From Candidatus Acidiferrales bacterium (GTDB lineage Bacteria > Acidobacteriota > Terriglobia > Acidiferrales > UBA7541): a stretch of DNA of 64,000 nucleotides. The stretch lies in contig DASYYH010000023.1 in the NCBI GenBank assembly GCA_035934015.1, forward strand, positions 124,001 to 188,000, read 5' to 3'. Shown here piece after piece: positions 26,673-35,858 of the stretch (position 1 is its first letter; each line of letters opens with the position of its first letter). The notes beneath the pieces were generated by a model. The model searched no databases, was not told where the DNA came from, and worked only from the letters and a program-made list of their open reading frames with translations. The translations under genes were made by a program, and so were the position numbers.

Positions 26673-27674
26673 ATGGACAGCGCCATTGTCGGAATCGTTC
26701 TGCTCGTCGTCGCCGGAATCATGAACGGTAGCTTCACGCTGCCGATGAAATTCACGCGCCAGTGGGCGTGGGAAAACACATGGTTCGTGTGGACCGGCTG
26801 GGCTCTTGTGATTTTTCCTCCGGCGATGGCCTGCCTGACTGTTCCCCGCCTACATTCTGTGTACTCTTCTGTGCCGGCCGCATTGGTCCTTACGGTGGCT
26901 GCCTGTGGAGCTGGCTGGGGAATTTCGCAGGTTTTTTTTGGTTTGGCCGTCGAGTCCGTGGGCATCGCGCTCGCATTTTCCGTGATTCTGGGAATTTCCG
27001 CGGCTGTCGGCGCGCTGGTTCCGTTGTTCCAATCCCATGCACACGCCGCCTTCGCGCAACGGGATGTCTTTGTCCTTGCTGGCGTCGCGCTGATTGTGCT
27101 CGGCGTTGGAATTTGCGCCGCTGCGGGCCGTCGGCGTGAAGCGGCGCTTGGCCAGTCGGTTGATCCCAATAGGGCTTCCGTGATGCGCGGCTTGCTTTAC
27201 TGCGCGATCAGCGGCGCCGGCTCGGCTTTGGTAGGCATTGGCTTGTGGCTTGGAGGTCCAATCGGTGCCGCCGCCGAGAAACTCGGCGCAAGTGCGATCT
27301 GGTCTCCGAACGCGATTTGGCTGCCCCTGATGATGGCCGGCGGCATCCCGAACCTCGTCTATACCCTTTACCTGATAAGGAAGAATCACGCAGGCAGCCG
27401 CTTCTCCCGGCCCGGAACAGCTGGCTACTTCATTCTAGCGGGAATTATGGGCGTCTTTTGGTTTGGGAGCACCTTGATGTACGGCATTGCCGTCCGTCCT
27501 CTGGGCACGGCCGTAGCCTGGCCCATCTTCATGTCTCTCATCGTGATTGTCGCCAGCATTTTGGGTGTGCTGACGGGCGAGTGGAAAAATGCCGGCAAAC
27601 GTCCGCTGCAAATCATGTACGCGGGAGTTGCCGTCCTGATTCTGGCGATTGTCGTGCTTTCCAGGGCCAGCTAG
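26673..27674 (+). CDS. RhaT-type L-rhamnose/H+ symporter family transporter
   Basis: 333 residues from the ATG at 26673, with GGAGA just upstream; the longer frame from 26607 is not supported. About ten hydrophobic segments and the family-typical stretches GIMNGSFTLPMKFTRQWAWEN near the N-terminus, QVFFGLAVESVGIALAFSV, and WPIFMSLIVIVASILGVLTGEW place it in the L-rhamnose-proton symporter (RhaT) family of the DMT superfamily. Acidobacterial members may carry other sugars. The divergent ROK kinase gene suggests a linked catabolic role. Confidence 0.88.
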   Translation: MDSAIVGIVLLVVAGIMNGSFTLPMKFTRQWAWENTWFVWTGWALVIFPPAMACLTVPRLHSVYSSVPAALVLTVAACGAGWGISQVFFGLAVESVGIALAFSVILGISAAVGALVPLFQSHAHAAFAQRDVFVLAGVALIVLGVGICAAAGRRREAALGQSVDPNRASVMRGLLYCAISGAGSALVGIGLWLGGPIGAAAEKLGASAIWSPNAIWLPLMMAGGIPNLVYTLYLIRKNHAGSRFSRPGTAGYFILAGIMGVFWFGSTLMYGIAVRPLGTAVAWPIFMSLIVIVASILGVLTGEWKNAGKRPLQIMYAGVAVLILAIVVLSRAS

Positions 27675-27757
27675 CGCAAAAACGCGATTTTGCAAAATTT
27701 AAGGCAGGCCTCGCGAATTATCTCGCCTTCGCAAAACCTGCCCCAGGATTCTAATCC

Positions 27758-27788
27758 CGAGGAGAGACGGCTTTACCGCATCTCCTCG
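27758..27788. terminator. Bidirectional terminator-like hairpin between convergent genes
   Basis: CGAGGAGA (27758-27765) pairs with TCTCCTCG (27781-27788); the 15-base loop can form an inner CGG/CCG pair. On the plus strand it is followed by CCGCTTTTGC. It lies between the convergent ends of the RhaT-like gene and the propeller-protein gene. A smaller GCAAAA/TTTTGC hairpin lies at 27676-27693, just after the transporter stop. Confidence 0.5.
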
Positions 27789-27806
27789 CCGCTTTTGCTG
27801 CCGTCT

Positions 27807-30800
27807 TTACTTCACCGGCTCGACGCTAATCGCACTGCCTCCGAACAGCGTCGGTGCCCCCGCTGCCTCAGCGGCGCGGTCATACTCCGCGATGTCCGTT
27901 TTCAGCGCATCATTGTATTTCTTGAGGACATCTGCTTCCTTCGCGTAGAGGTCCGCCATCTGTGCGCGCATGAGTGCATTGGGCGCTTCCCCGTACGCGC
28001 CGCCCGCCTCAAACACCAGACGGTTGATCTGTGGCTGCAGCCGCGCCACCGCATGGATATCGTCCTCCGGCACATCGTGCTGAATGTCCGGATCGTAGAC
28101 GGAATCACGGATCGCGTTGAGCGTCTTCGCGAGATTTCGTCCGCGTTCGATGATACTCCGATACTTCGCCTGCTGCTGTTGATCGCCGCTCTGCACGGAG
28201 GAGCGGAAATCATTGAGCGTCTTATCGATGGCGTCGATGCGGTTGATCATGTCGTTTAACGCACTCGCTTCATTTCGCGCTTCCAAACCGGCCTGTGCTT
28301 GCTGGCGGAATACGGCCGGATCGATATGCAGGTTCGGGTCAGGTTCAATCGTGACGCTTTGCGATTGCGTCTGCCCGTTCACCGTCACCGACACTTTGTA
28401 CGTGCCCGGTGCAACGCGTGGACCGCGGTTCGGATTGAAGAACGCATTTGGCGGCGGAGTCCGTTCCGTCTTGATCCTAACAGGACCCTCCGCCGACATA
28501 CTCCAGATGAACCGATTGACTCCCGCCTGCGCCGGTCCGTAGTCCGTGGTCACAACGTTTCCTTTTTCGTCCGTGATCACGATCTTTACCGGCCCCTGGC
28601 GTTGCATCCTCGCCTCCGGTGAAGGCTTGATTTCGGATTTCAGGTAGTAATCAATCATCGCTCCATTGGGCGCGTTCGGTGCCGAGTATCCGGCTGGCGC
28701 TCCCTCGCCGGTTCTCCACGTGTGGAGCATCATCGCGGGTCCCGCGGCGAAGAGGTGGAAATCGCTCGCCTCAATATCCGGCGTCATTTCCTCAAGCGGC
28801 CGGATGTTGTCCAGCACAAGAATCCCGCGCCCGTGCGTGGCTACAACAAGATCGTGCCTATTCTTGACGAACTGCACGTCCATCACAGCAGCCGTCGGGA
28901 AATTCGATTTCAATGGCCGCCAATGATCGCCGCTGTCCGTGGAGTAATAAAGTCCCGAGTCCGTGCCCAAAACGAGGAAGCCCTTTTGATTCGGATCTTC
29001 GCGCACCACATGGGCGGACGAATTCGGCAAACCGTTCGATATCGCCTGCCACGTTGCACCGTAGTCTCGCGTGCGGTAGACGTATACGCCCCGGTTGTCG
29101 AGTTCGTGCGCGTCATAGGTCACGTACGCGGTTCCAGCGTCAAAGGGCGATACGCCAACTTGGTACACACGCGCCCATTCCGGCGCGCCGGAAATATTCT
29201 TGGAAACTTCCGTCCACGTCTTCCCGCCATCGCGTGTCACTTGCACCAGCCCGTCGTCCGTGCCCACCCAGATGACCTTCGGATCGGTTGGAGCCAGCGT
29301 AATTGTCAGGATCGTGTCGTACGTTTCCGCGCCGCTGATGTCGTGCTGGATTGGACCACCAGCGATTTCCTGCTTGCTCTTGTCGTTGCGCGTTAGATCG
29401 CCGCTGATCGCCGTCCATGTCTTCCCACCGTCTGTGGACTTAAACACCGCGTTCGCTCCGATATAAACTTCATTTGCGTCCGTCGGTGAAACAGCAATAG
29501 GCGACGTCCAATTGAAGCGGTATTTCAGATCTGCCGGCTTGGTTTCTTCCACGCCGGGGAGATAGGGCCGAATGTAGTGGCTCACGTGCGTTTTCAGATC
29601 CAGCCGCTCGACCGAGCCATTCTGCGCGTCGCTATAGACGACGTCTGGATCGCTCGGCGCCCACACCGAATATTCGCCATCGCCGCCGACAACTGTGTAC
29701 CACGCCGTGCCCGCGACGCGTCCGTTGCTCACATCTGACGACGGTCCGCACCAGGCGCTGTTGTCCTGCAATCCGCCGCACACCGAGTAAGGCACGCGGC
29801 TGTTCGTAGAGACCATGTAGAACTGCTCGATCGGCAGCCCATCGAGAAAGTTCCACGTCTTCGCGCCATCAGTCGAAAGGAACACGCCTCCGTCATTTCC
29901 CTGGATAATCCGGTTCGGATTCTTCGGATCGATCCACATGGTGTGATGGTCGGAGTGCACGCCGCGATCCGCGACAAATGTCGTCTTCCCGCCGTCGATC
30001 GACTCCATCATGTTGAACGAGAGGAAATAGACTCGGTTCTCGTTTTCCGGCGAGACGACCAGCTTCGAAAAATAGAAGGCCCGGACATCCAAATTGTGGC
30101 TGTCATTCACGGAAGTCCATGAATCTCCCATGTCCGTCGATTGCCAGAGCATTCCGTGCTTCGCTGCAATCAACGCATAGAGATGGTCGGGATTTGATGG
30201 CGCGATGGCGATCGAGCTGCGTCCCCACGGCCCTTCCGGCAATCCCTTCGTCAACTTCTGCCAGGTGTCGCCGCCGTCCGTCGAGCGGTAGATCGCGCTG
30301 CCCGGCCCGCCATCCATCAGCGTCCACGGATACCGCCGGAATTCCCACATGCACGCAAAAAGAACCTGCGGATTCCCCGGCGACATTTCCAGATCCCCGA
30401 CGCCCGTCGTATCGTTCACGAAAAGCACTTTCTTCCACGTCTTTCCGCCGTCCGTCGTCTTGAAAACGCCGCGCTCGGCATTCGGTCCCCACGCGTGGCC
30501 CAGCGCTCCGACAAACACCGTATTCGGGTCACTCGGGTCGATCACGATGTCCGTGATCTGCTGCGTATCCGCAAGGCCCATAAACTTCCATGAGTTTCCA
30601 GCGTCCGACGAAAAATAAACGCCTCCGCCATCTAACAAGTCGTTGCGAATATTTCCTTCGCCCGTCCCCACCCAGACATAGCTCGAATTCGACGGGGCAA
30701 TGGCAATCGCGCCAATCGAAGCTGTGTCCGCATGCTCGAAAATCGGCTTCCAGTTCAGCCCGCCGTCGACGGTCTTAAAAACTCCGCCTCCTCCCGCGCC

Positions 30801-31019
30801 AACATAGTAAACGTTGGGGTTGCCGGGAATTCCGGCCACGGCGGCAACGCGTCCGCCAGCCGATCCCGGCCCGAGATCACGGAATTTCAAATTTGCAAAT
30901 ATGTCTTTTTGTTGATCCGCGGTCGCCGCGTCTTGCGCGCTGGCAACTGGAATCACAGCAAAAAACGAAAGAAGCAGCGCCGCGAGACCGGCGCAGATAA
31001 TGCGGGATTTTGCCATCAT
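27807..31019 (-). CDS. Large secreted BNR/VPS10-type beta-propeller protein
   Basis: 1070 residues with a signal peptide (residues 1-28, cleavage near ASAQ). From about residue 45 to 740 the sequence is built of propeller blades carrying Asp-box (BNR) motifs of the S/T-x-D-x-G-x-T/S-W type, for example KTVDGGLNW, KTTDGGKTW, RSTDGGDTW and KSTDGGKTW. The fold matches sortilin/VPS10 and sialidase-like propellers. The C-terminal part (about 760-1060) holds a beta domain (VKIVITDEKGNVV) and a helical region. Such proteins are abundant in Acidobacteriota and usually annotated as glycosyl hydrolase or VPS10 proteins without demonstrated activity. Classical sialidase catalytic residues are not evident. 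AAAAGGAGATAG precedes the ATG. Confidence 0.88.
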   Translation of the reverse strand: MMAKSRIICAGLAALLLSFFAVIPVASAQDAATADQQKDIFANLKFRDLGPGSAGGRVAAVAGIPGNPNVYYVGAGGGGVFKTVDGGLNWKPIFEHADTASIGAIAIAPSNSSYVWVGTGEGNIRNDLLDGGGVYFSSDAGNSWKFMGLADTQQITDIVIDPSDPNTVFVGALGHAWGPNAERGVFKTTDGGKTWKKVLFVNDTTGVGDLEMSPGNPQVLFACMWEFRRYPWTLMDGGPGSAIYRSTDGGDTWQKLTKGLPEGPWGRSSIAIAPSNPDHLYALIAAKHGMLWQSTDMGDSWTSVNDSHNLDVRAFYFSKLVVSPENENRVYFLSFNMMESIDGGKTTFVADRGVHSDHHTMWIDPKNPNRIIQGNDGGVFLSTDGAKTWNFLDGLPIEQFYMVSTNSRVPYSVCGGLQDNSAWCGPSSDVSNGRVAGTAWYTVVGGDGEYSVWAPSDPDVVYSDAQNGSVERLDLKTHVSHYIRPYLPGVEETKPADLKYRFNWTSPIAVSPTDANEVYIGANAVFKSTDGGKTWTAISGDLTRNDKSKQEIAGGPIQHDISGAETYDTILTITLAPTDPKVIWVGTDDGLVQVTRDGGKTWTEVSKNISGAPEWARVYQVGVSPFDAGTAYVTYDAHELDNRGVYVYRTRDYGATWQAISNGLPNSSAHVVREDPNQKGFLVLGTDSGLYYSTDSGDHWRPLKSNFPTAAVMDVQFVKNRHDLVVATHGRGILVLDNIRPLEEMTPDIEASDFHLFAAGPAMMLHTWRTGEGAPAGYSAPNAPNGAMIDYYLKSEIKPSPEARMQRQGPVKIVITDEKGNVVTTDYGPAQAGVNRFIWSMSAEGPVRIKTERTPPPNAFFNPNRGPRVAPGTYKVSVTVNGQTQSQSVTIEPDPNLHIDPAVFRQQAQAGLEARNEASALNDMINRIDAIDKTLNDFRSSVQSGDQQQQAKYRSIIERGRNLAKTLNAIRDSVYDPDIQHDVPEDDIHAVARLQPQINRLVFEAGGAYGEAPNALMRAQMADLYAKEADVLKKYNDALKTDIAEYDRAAEAAGAPTLFGGSAISVEPVK

Positions 31020-31399
31020 CTATCTCCTTTTGAAAATGCTCGGCTTTTCGCTGCCGGAAGGAAGTTATGTTGTCGCGAAAAATCGCTTACAAGAATCATG
31101 ACTCGGAAACTGCGACTCGTCATACGTCAGGTATGGTGCATCCGCCGAACGTACCTGCCCCGAAAACCTACGATTGCGCATAGTACCAGACGCATGCGGC
31201 CTTCGATTGGTTCCGATTTCTTTTGCCAAATCTCGGACCATGCCGTCCGACCTCGCTTTTCGGTAGCGCGTCAGTTTGAATTTTTTTTGATCGTGACACA
31301 AAGAGTCAAAATTCAAAGTGGCCCATTACCTGTTCCTCTTTCCCCTTGACTATTGACAGGAGAGCTGTAGACTTCCTGTCAGTAACTAGGGGGAGCCGC
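31020..31399. other. 380-bp divergent intergenic region, no gene recognised
   Basis: The gap separates the propeller-protein gene (minus) from padR (plus) and presumably holds both promoters. An 83-codon minus-strand frame at 31065-31316 has no recognisable similarity or ribosome site and is not called. The padR-proximal end carries a clear promoter/operator arrangement, listed separately. Confidence 0.4.
31346..31380 (+). promoter_or_regulatory. padR promoter with inverted-repeat operator
   Basis: TTGACT (31346-31351) and TAGACT (31368-31373) form a -35/-10 pair with 16-bp spacing. A perfect 7-bp inverted repeat, GACAGGA (31355-31361) and TCCTGTC (31374-31380), brackets the -10 region. The position fits a PadR dimer repressing its own promoter. 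The padR gene starts 20 bp downstream with an AGGGGGA ribosome site. Confidence 0.55.
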
Positions 31400-31735
31400 G
31401 TGAGCAAACCGACTGACCTTGTGCAAGGCACGCTCGATCTTTTGATTTTGAAAACTGTGGCGCTCGAACCCATGCACGGCTGGGGCATCGCGCAGCGCAT
31501 CCAGTTCATTTCCAAAAACGCCCTGCAAGTCCGCCAGGGCGCGCTCTATCCCGCACTTCACCGCCTCGAACAGCAAGGCTGGATTCACGCCGAATGGGGC
31601 GACTCGGAGAATAATCGCCGCGCGAAATATTATTCGCTCACGCGCGCCGGCCGGAAGTATCTCGAAAAGGAGCAGGCCCAGTGGGAGCGATTATCATCGG
31701 CAATCGGCCTGGTTTTGAATTCGACCCAGAGCTAG
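31400..31735 (+). CDS. PadR family transcriptional regulator
   Basis: 111 residues from the GTG at 31400-31402, preceded by AGGGGGA; the in-frame ATG at 31346 would run through the promoter. It has the standard PadR winged helix: LVQGTLDLLILKTVAL, PMHGWGIAQRIQ, RQGALYPALHRLEQQGWI and the wing WGDSENNRRAKYYSLTRAGRKYL. PadR proteins are usually repressors of transporter or stress genes. The ADOP permease gene follows 11 bp downstream, a pairing seen repeatedly in Acidobacteriota. An inverted repeat over its own -10 suggests autoregulation. Confidence 0.93.
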   Translation: MSKPTDLVQGTLDLLILKTVALEPMHGWGIAQRIQFISKNALQVRQGALYPALHRLEQQGWIHAEWGDSENNRRAKYYSLTRAGRKYLEKEQAQWERLSSAIGLVLNSTQS

Positions 31736-31746
31736 GAGATCTCAGC

Positions 31747-34446
31747 ATGCGCTACCTGATCAAACTTCGCCTTCGTCTCCATTCTCTTTTCCATCGCGAT
31801 GCCGCTGACACCGAATTGGACGAAGAGGTGCGGTTCCACGTGGAACATCAGATCGCCGCGAACATCGCCGCGGGAATGTCCCCAGAGGAAGCCCGCCGTG
31901 CTGCCCTGCGGGATTTCGGAGGAGTGGAATCCACGAAAGAAGATTGCCGAGACATGCGCAACACAAATTACCTGCACGATCTCGCGCAAGATCTGCGCTA
32001 CGGCCTGCGCATGCTGCGCAAATCTCCTGGCTTCACCGCCATCGCCGTTCTCACTCTGGCGCTCGGCATCGGCGCCAATACGGCAATCTTCAGCATGGTT
32101 GACTCGCTCCTGTTGCGCCCGCTTCCGGTAAGAGATCCCGGTCAGCTTGCTGTTCTCGCCTTCCGCCAGGGGCAGGGGCAACTGAACGACCAGTTTTCTT
32201 TGCCAGACCTTCGCGATATCCGCGATCAGAGCAAGGAGACTCTCTCTGACGTTCTGGGCTATATGCCGATTGGTATCGACGGCCTAAGCCATAACGGTGA
32301 GGCTGAACCTATATCGACGACTTACGTCACTAGCAATTATTTTTCGATGCTCGGCATTCAACCGTATCTGGGCCGGTTCATCCTTCCTTCCGAAGGCCAG
32401 ACGTCCGGTGCAGATTCAATTCTGGTCCTTTCGTATTCCTATTGGAAAATTCACTTTGGAGCGGACCGGAGCATTGTCGGCAAGAGCGTCCTACTGAATG
32501 ACCATCCCATCACTGTGATCGGAGTCGCGCCTCCGGGATTTTATGGCGTGCAGCCGTTGGCGAGCGCGCAGGCCTATCTGCCTTTCGACATGGTCACGAC
32601 TTACGAGTTCGGATGGCCGAAAGACCTCATGGTCAATCGCATCCTGCAAAATCTCCATACCCTGGCGCGGTTGAGGCCCGGCGTCAGCTTGTCGAACGCA
32701 GCCGCGGCGCTCAGCGTCGTCGCCCGCCGTCTTTCCGCGCAATATCCGGAAACCGATAGAGGCCTGGCGCTCAGCATTTACGCTGAGCAATTCGCACGTC
32801 CGGACGTGGCGTCATCCAGCACGTTGATCAAAGCAGCGGCATTGTTTCTTATGCTCGTCGGTCTCGTTCTCTTGCTGGCTTGCGTGAACGTCGCCAATAT
32901 TCTCTTGGTTCGCGCGACAACTCGCGACCGTGAAATGGCACTTCGCGCCGCGCTCGGCGCCGGGCGTGGACGTTTGATCCGCCAATTGCTTACCGAATCC
33001 ATTCTCCTGGCATTCTTTGGAGGCATCGCGGGAATTTCTCTGGGGTTGCTGGGCGCTCGCGCAATCGCTTCGATCCAGTTGCACAGATTCACTCCGATTC
33101 ATCTGGATTTTGGATTGGACTGGCGGATCTTCGCTTACGGTTTCTCGGCGGCGCTTCTCACGGGGATTATAGTCGGCATCTTCCCTGCATTGCGCGCCTG
33201 CCGCGGAGAGCTCAATGACGTCCTGCACAAATCGAGTCGTAGCGTGACCGGAGAAAAGAACCGTCTGCGCAGCAGCCTCGTCATAATCCAGGTGGCTGGC
33301 TCGCTGATGTTGCTCGTCGTTGCTGCTTTGTTCGCCGAAAGCCTTGCCAATGTCCAGCGCACGCATCTTGGTTTCGATCCGCATAACGTAGTCAATTTCG
33401 CCATGGACCCCTCGGAAGCCGGTTACGGCGAAACGCAGGGCCTCGCATTCTACAAATCGCTGCTTGATCGTGTAAGAGCCCTCCCCGGCGTGCAATCAAC
33501 TGGCCTTACTTCCAGCACTCCGATGAGTGATTATTTCAATAGCGACTACGTGAAGGTCTCCGATTATCAGAATCCGCCGGGGAATGGTTTGCCACTTGTA
33601 TCCTACAGCGTAGTTTCACCGGGCTTTTTCGACACCTTGCGCATTCCCATCGTCCGCGGTCGTGGCTTCACTGATGCGGACATCAAAGGTGGTCCCTATG
33701 TTGCCATTGTCAGCGAAGCTTTCGCTGCGCGCTTCTGGCCGGGCCGGAATCCCATCGGCGAACACTTCGTGAAGGTGAGCGGATTTTCGAATCCCGTTTA
33801 TCAAGTTGTTGGCGTCGCCAAGGATAGCCGCTTTGCCAGCCTGACGGGCCCCATTGATCCGTACTTTTATGTTCCCCTTGCTCAAGACTATTTTTTGAGT
33901 CCCTTGGAGGTCTTGCAAGTTCGCAGTTCCTTGCCACCTGATACCATGATTCGCGAAGTCCAAGGCACCGTTCACGATCTGGCACCGCAGATCCCCCTGT
34001 TCAACATTCGGACCATGACGGAAAGCCTGGACACCCTTTCCGCGTTTCTGCTCTTTCAACTTGCCGCAGCGGTCGCTGCTTCGCTGGGACTTCTCGGATT
34101 GACTCTGGCTGTTGTCGGTGTCTACGGCGTCATTTCTTATTCGGCCAGCCAGCGGACGCATGAAATCGGCATTCGCATGGCCCTCGGCGCGCAGCGCGCG
34201 GCCATCCTCAAAATGATCTTGCGCCAGGGACTCGTGATCGTCGCCGCCGGATTGCTGCTTGGCTGCGCGGCCGCGTTTGTCGCGGCGCGCTTGATTGCCA
34301 ATCTGCTTGTTGGCGTCAGCCCGGGCGACCCGCTGACGTACTCCGCAGTTATCTTGGTTCTCACTCTTGCCGCTCTCGCCGCCTGCTACATCCCCGCCCG
34401 CCGCGCCATGAAAACCGACCCCATGGTCGCCCTGCGTTACGAGTAA
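31747..34446 (+). CDS. ADOP-type duplicated ABC permease (MacB/FtsX-like)
   Basis: 899 residues from the ATG at 31747, with AGGAG at 31733-31737. A short N-terminal cytoplasmic helical domain (about 1-75, ELDEEVRFHVEHQIAANIAAGM) precedes two FtsX/MacB units. Each has a periplasmic MacB-type domain (about 115-310 and 515-730) and transmembrane segments. The duplicated segment around DLRYGLRMLRKSPGFTAIAVL and the C-terminal RTHEIGIRMALGAQRAAIL are typical. The 'acidobacterial duplicated orphan permease' name reflects the missing partner ATPase, and none is adjacent here. The substrate is unknown; MacB-like mechanotransmission of lipids or peptides is an inference. It is co-transcribed with padR. 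Confidence 0.93.
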   Translation: MRYLIKLRLRLHSLFHRDAADTELDEEVRFHVEHQIAANIAAGMSPEEARRAALRDFGGVESTKEDCRDMRNTNYLHDLAQDLRYGLRMLRKSPGFTAIAVLTLALGIGANTAIFSMVDSLLLRPLPVRDPGQLAVLAFRQGQGQLNDQFSLPDLRDIRDQSKETLSDVLGYMPIGIDGLSHNGEAEPISTTYVTSNYFSMLGIQPYLGRFILPSEGQTSGADSILVLSYSYWKIHFGADRSIVGKSVLLNDHPITVIGVAPPGFYGVQPLASAQAYLPFDMVTTYEFGWPKDLMVNRILQNLHTLARLRPGVSLSNAAAALSVVARRLSAQYPETDRGLALSIYAEQFARPDVASSSTLIKAAALFLMLVGLVLLLACVNVANILLVRATTRDREMALRAALGAGRGRLIRQLLTESILLAFFGGIAGISLGLLGARAIASIQLHRFTPIHLDFGLDWRIFAYGFSAALLTGIIVGIFPALRACRGELNDVLHKSSRSVTGEKNRLRSSLVIIQVAGSLMLLVVAALFAESLANVQRTHLGFDPHNVVNFAMDPSEAGYGETQGLAFYKSLLDRVRALPGVQSTGLTSSTPMSDYFNSDYVKVSDYQNPPGNGLPLVSYSVVSPGFFDTLRIPIVRGRGFTDADIKGGPYVAIVSEAFAARFWPGRNPIGEHFVKVSGFSNPVYQVVGVAKDSRFASLTGPIDPYFYVPLAQDYFLSPLEVLQVRSSLPPDTMIREVQGTVHDLAPQIPLFNIRTMTESLDTLSAFLLFQLAAAVAASLGLLGLTLAVVGVYGVISYSASQRTHEIGIRMALGAQRAAILKMILRQGLVIVAAGLLLGCAAAFVAARLIANLLVGVSPGDPLTYSAVILVLTLAALAACYIPARRAMKTDPMVALRYE

Positions 34447-34530
34447 ACAGCATTTTCGGCTTCGATTCTGCGCCGCCGCGCGCCTGTTGTCCCGAACCGT
34501 GCTAAATTCAGCAGGGAAAGTCTGCTCCCG

Positions 34531-35835
34531 ATGCAGCGGCAGGAAGAAAAATTCGGCTGGATCGACATCGTCTGGCTCGCATTCCTGATCGGCCTCGCCG
34601 TCCTGCCGCCGATCCGGGAAATTCACAAGCAACTCACTTTAGCCGCCATCGGTCTTTTCCAGATCTTCGAAGGACGGTTGATTGCTTGGATTCCCCGCCG
34701 CGGCCGCTCCTACGCCATCCTCATCAAAATTCTTCTCGCCACGCTTCTCCTTGGTCACACCGGCGAACTCGGCATCAACAGCAGCTACTGGCCGATTTAT
34801 TTCCTGCCCGCGGTCACCGCGGCAATCTATTTTGGCCCTGTTGGCACGCTCGCGTGGACTGCTCTTGCTTCTCTGGCCTACGGCTCTTACGTGCTTCCCG
34901 CGCTGTATATCGAACTCTATGAAATCCCCGCTTCCGGATACGGCATCCTCGGAATTCGCATTTTGTTCTTCTTCCTCTCGGCCATTCTCGTCAATCGCTT
35001 CGTGATGGAAAATCGCCGCCAGGTCGCGCTCTATCAGAGCCTTTCCGAGAGTCTCGCCGAATCAAATCGCCAATTGCAACAGGCCCAATCCGATGTTCGC
35101 CGCGCCGAACGTTTGGCCGCTCTCGGACAGCTCACCGCGGGCCTCGCTCACGAAATTCGCAACCCTCTGGGCATCATCAAAGGCTCCGCGGAAATGCTCG
35201 CCCAGAAGCTGCAAGCTTCGCAGCCCGTCGCCGGTGAACTCGCCGGCTATATTTCCGCCGAAGTGAATCGTCTCAACGCCCTTGTCACTCGTTTTTTGGA
35301 TTTCGCGCGCCCGTCGCATCTCGAGCTGCATTCCATCGATCTTCCGCCGCTCGTGGACCGCGCTCTCGAAGTCGCTCAGGCTCGCTATCCTCACGCCTCT
35401 GTTACTGTCGCGCGCCGTTTCGCTCGCGACATCCCGAAGGTTCTCGCCGATGAGCAGCTCTGCGAACAAGTCTTCATCAATCTGGTTTTGAACGCCTATG
35501 AAGCCATGGGCGCGCAGAGGAACGAGGAACACGGAGGTTCCACCCAGTCGTCAGCTTCTCCCATCGGCGCGCTTTCTGTCTCCATCCAGCCGGATGTCCG
35601 GGACGGCCGTTCGGGTGTCTCCGTCGAAGTTCAGGACACCGGCCCCGGGGTTTCCAGCGAGCTTCGCGAGCAAATTTTTAATCCCTTCGTCACTTCGAAG
35701 AAGGCGGGCGTCGGCCTTGGTCTTTCGATTGTCGCCAAAATCGTGGATGATCATGGAGGCGCGATTCAATTGGTATCCGAGGCCGGACAGGGCGCTTGTT
35801 TCCGCGTTTTTCTTCCCGCTGCGCCTGCGGTATGA
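34531..35835 (+). CDS. Membrane sensor histidine kinase (NtrB-like)
   Basis: 434 residues. The N-terminal region (about 10-160) has five or six hydrophobic segments with very short loops, so the sensor is likely membrane-embedded. A coiled linker (about 162-195) leads to the HisKA motif LAHEIRNPLG (His near residue 207) and the ATPase domain with N-box NLVLNAYEAM, G1 VQDTGPGVS and G2 GVGLGLSIV. The kinase is expected to phosphorylate the NtrC-type regulator encoded 23 bp downstream. The signal is unknown. An insert rich in Gln/Ser (about residues 325-350) splits the ATPase domain. Confidence 0.92.
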   Translation: MQRQEEKFGWIDIVWLAFLIGLAVLPPIREIHKQLTLAAIGLFQIFEGRLIAWIPRRGRSYAILIKILLATLLLGHTGELGINSSYWPIYFLPAVTAAIYFGPVGTLAWTALASLAYGSYVLPALYIELYEIPASGYGILGIRILFFFLSAILVNRFVMENRRQVALYQSLSESLAESNRQLQQAQSDVRRAERLAALGQLTAGLAHEIRNPLGIIKGSAEMLAQKLQASQPVAGELAGYISAEVNRLNALVTRFLDFARPSHLELHSIDLPPLVDRALEVAQARYPHASVTVARRFARDIPKVLADEQLCEQVFINLVLNAYEAMGAQRNEEHGGSTQSSASPIGALSVSIQPDVRDGRSGVSVEVQDTGPGVSSELREQIFNPFVTSKKAGVGLGLSIVAKIVDDHGGAIQLVSEAGQGACFRVFLPAAPAV

Positions 35836-35858
35836 GATAACTTTCGGGGCAGCGAAGA

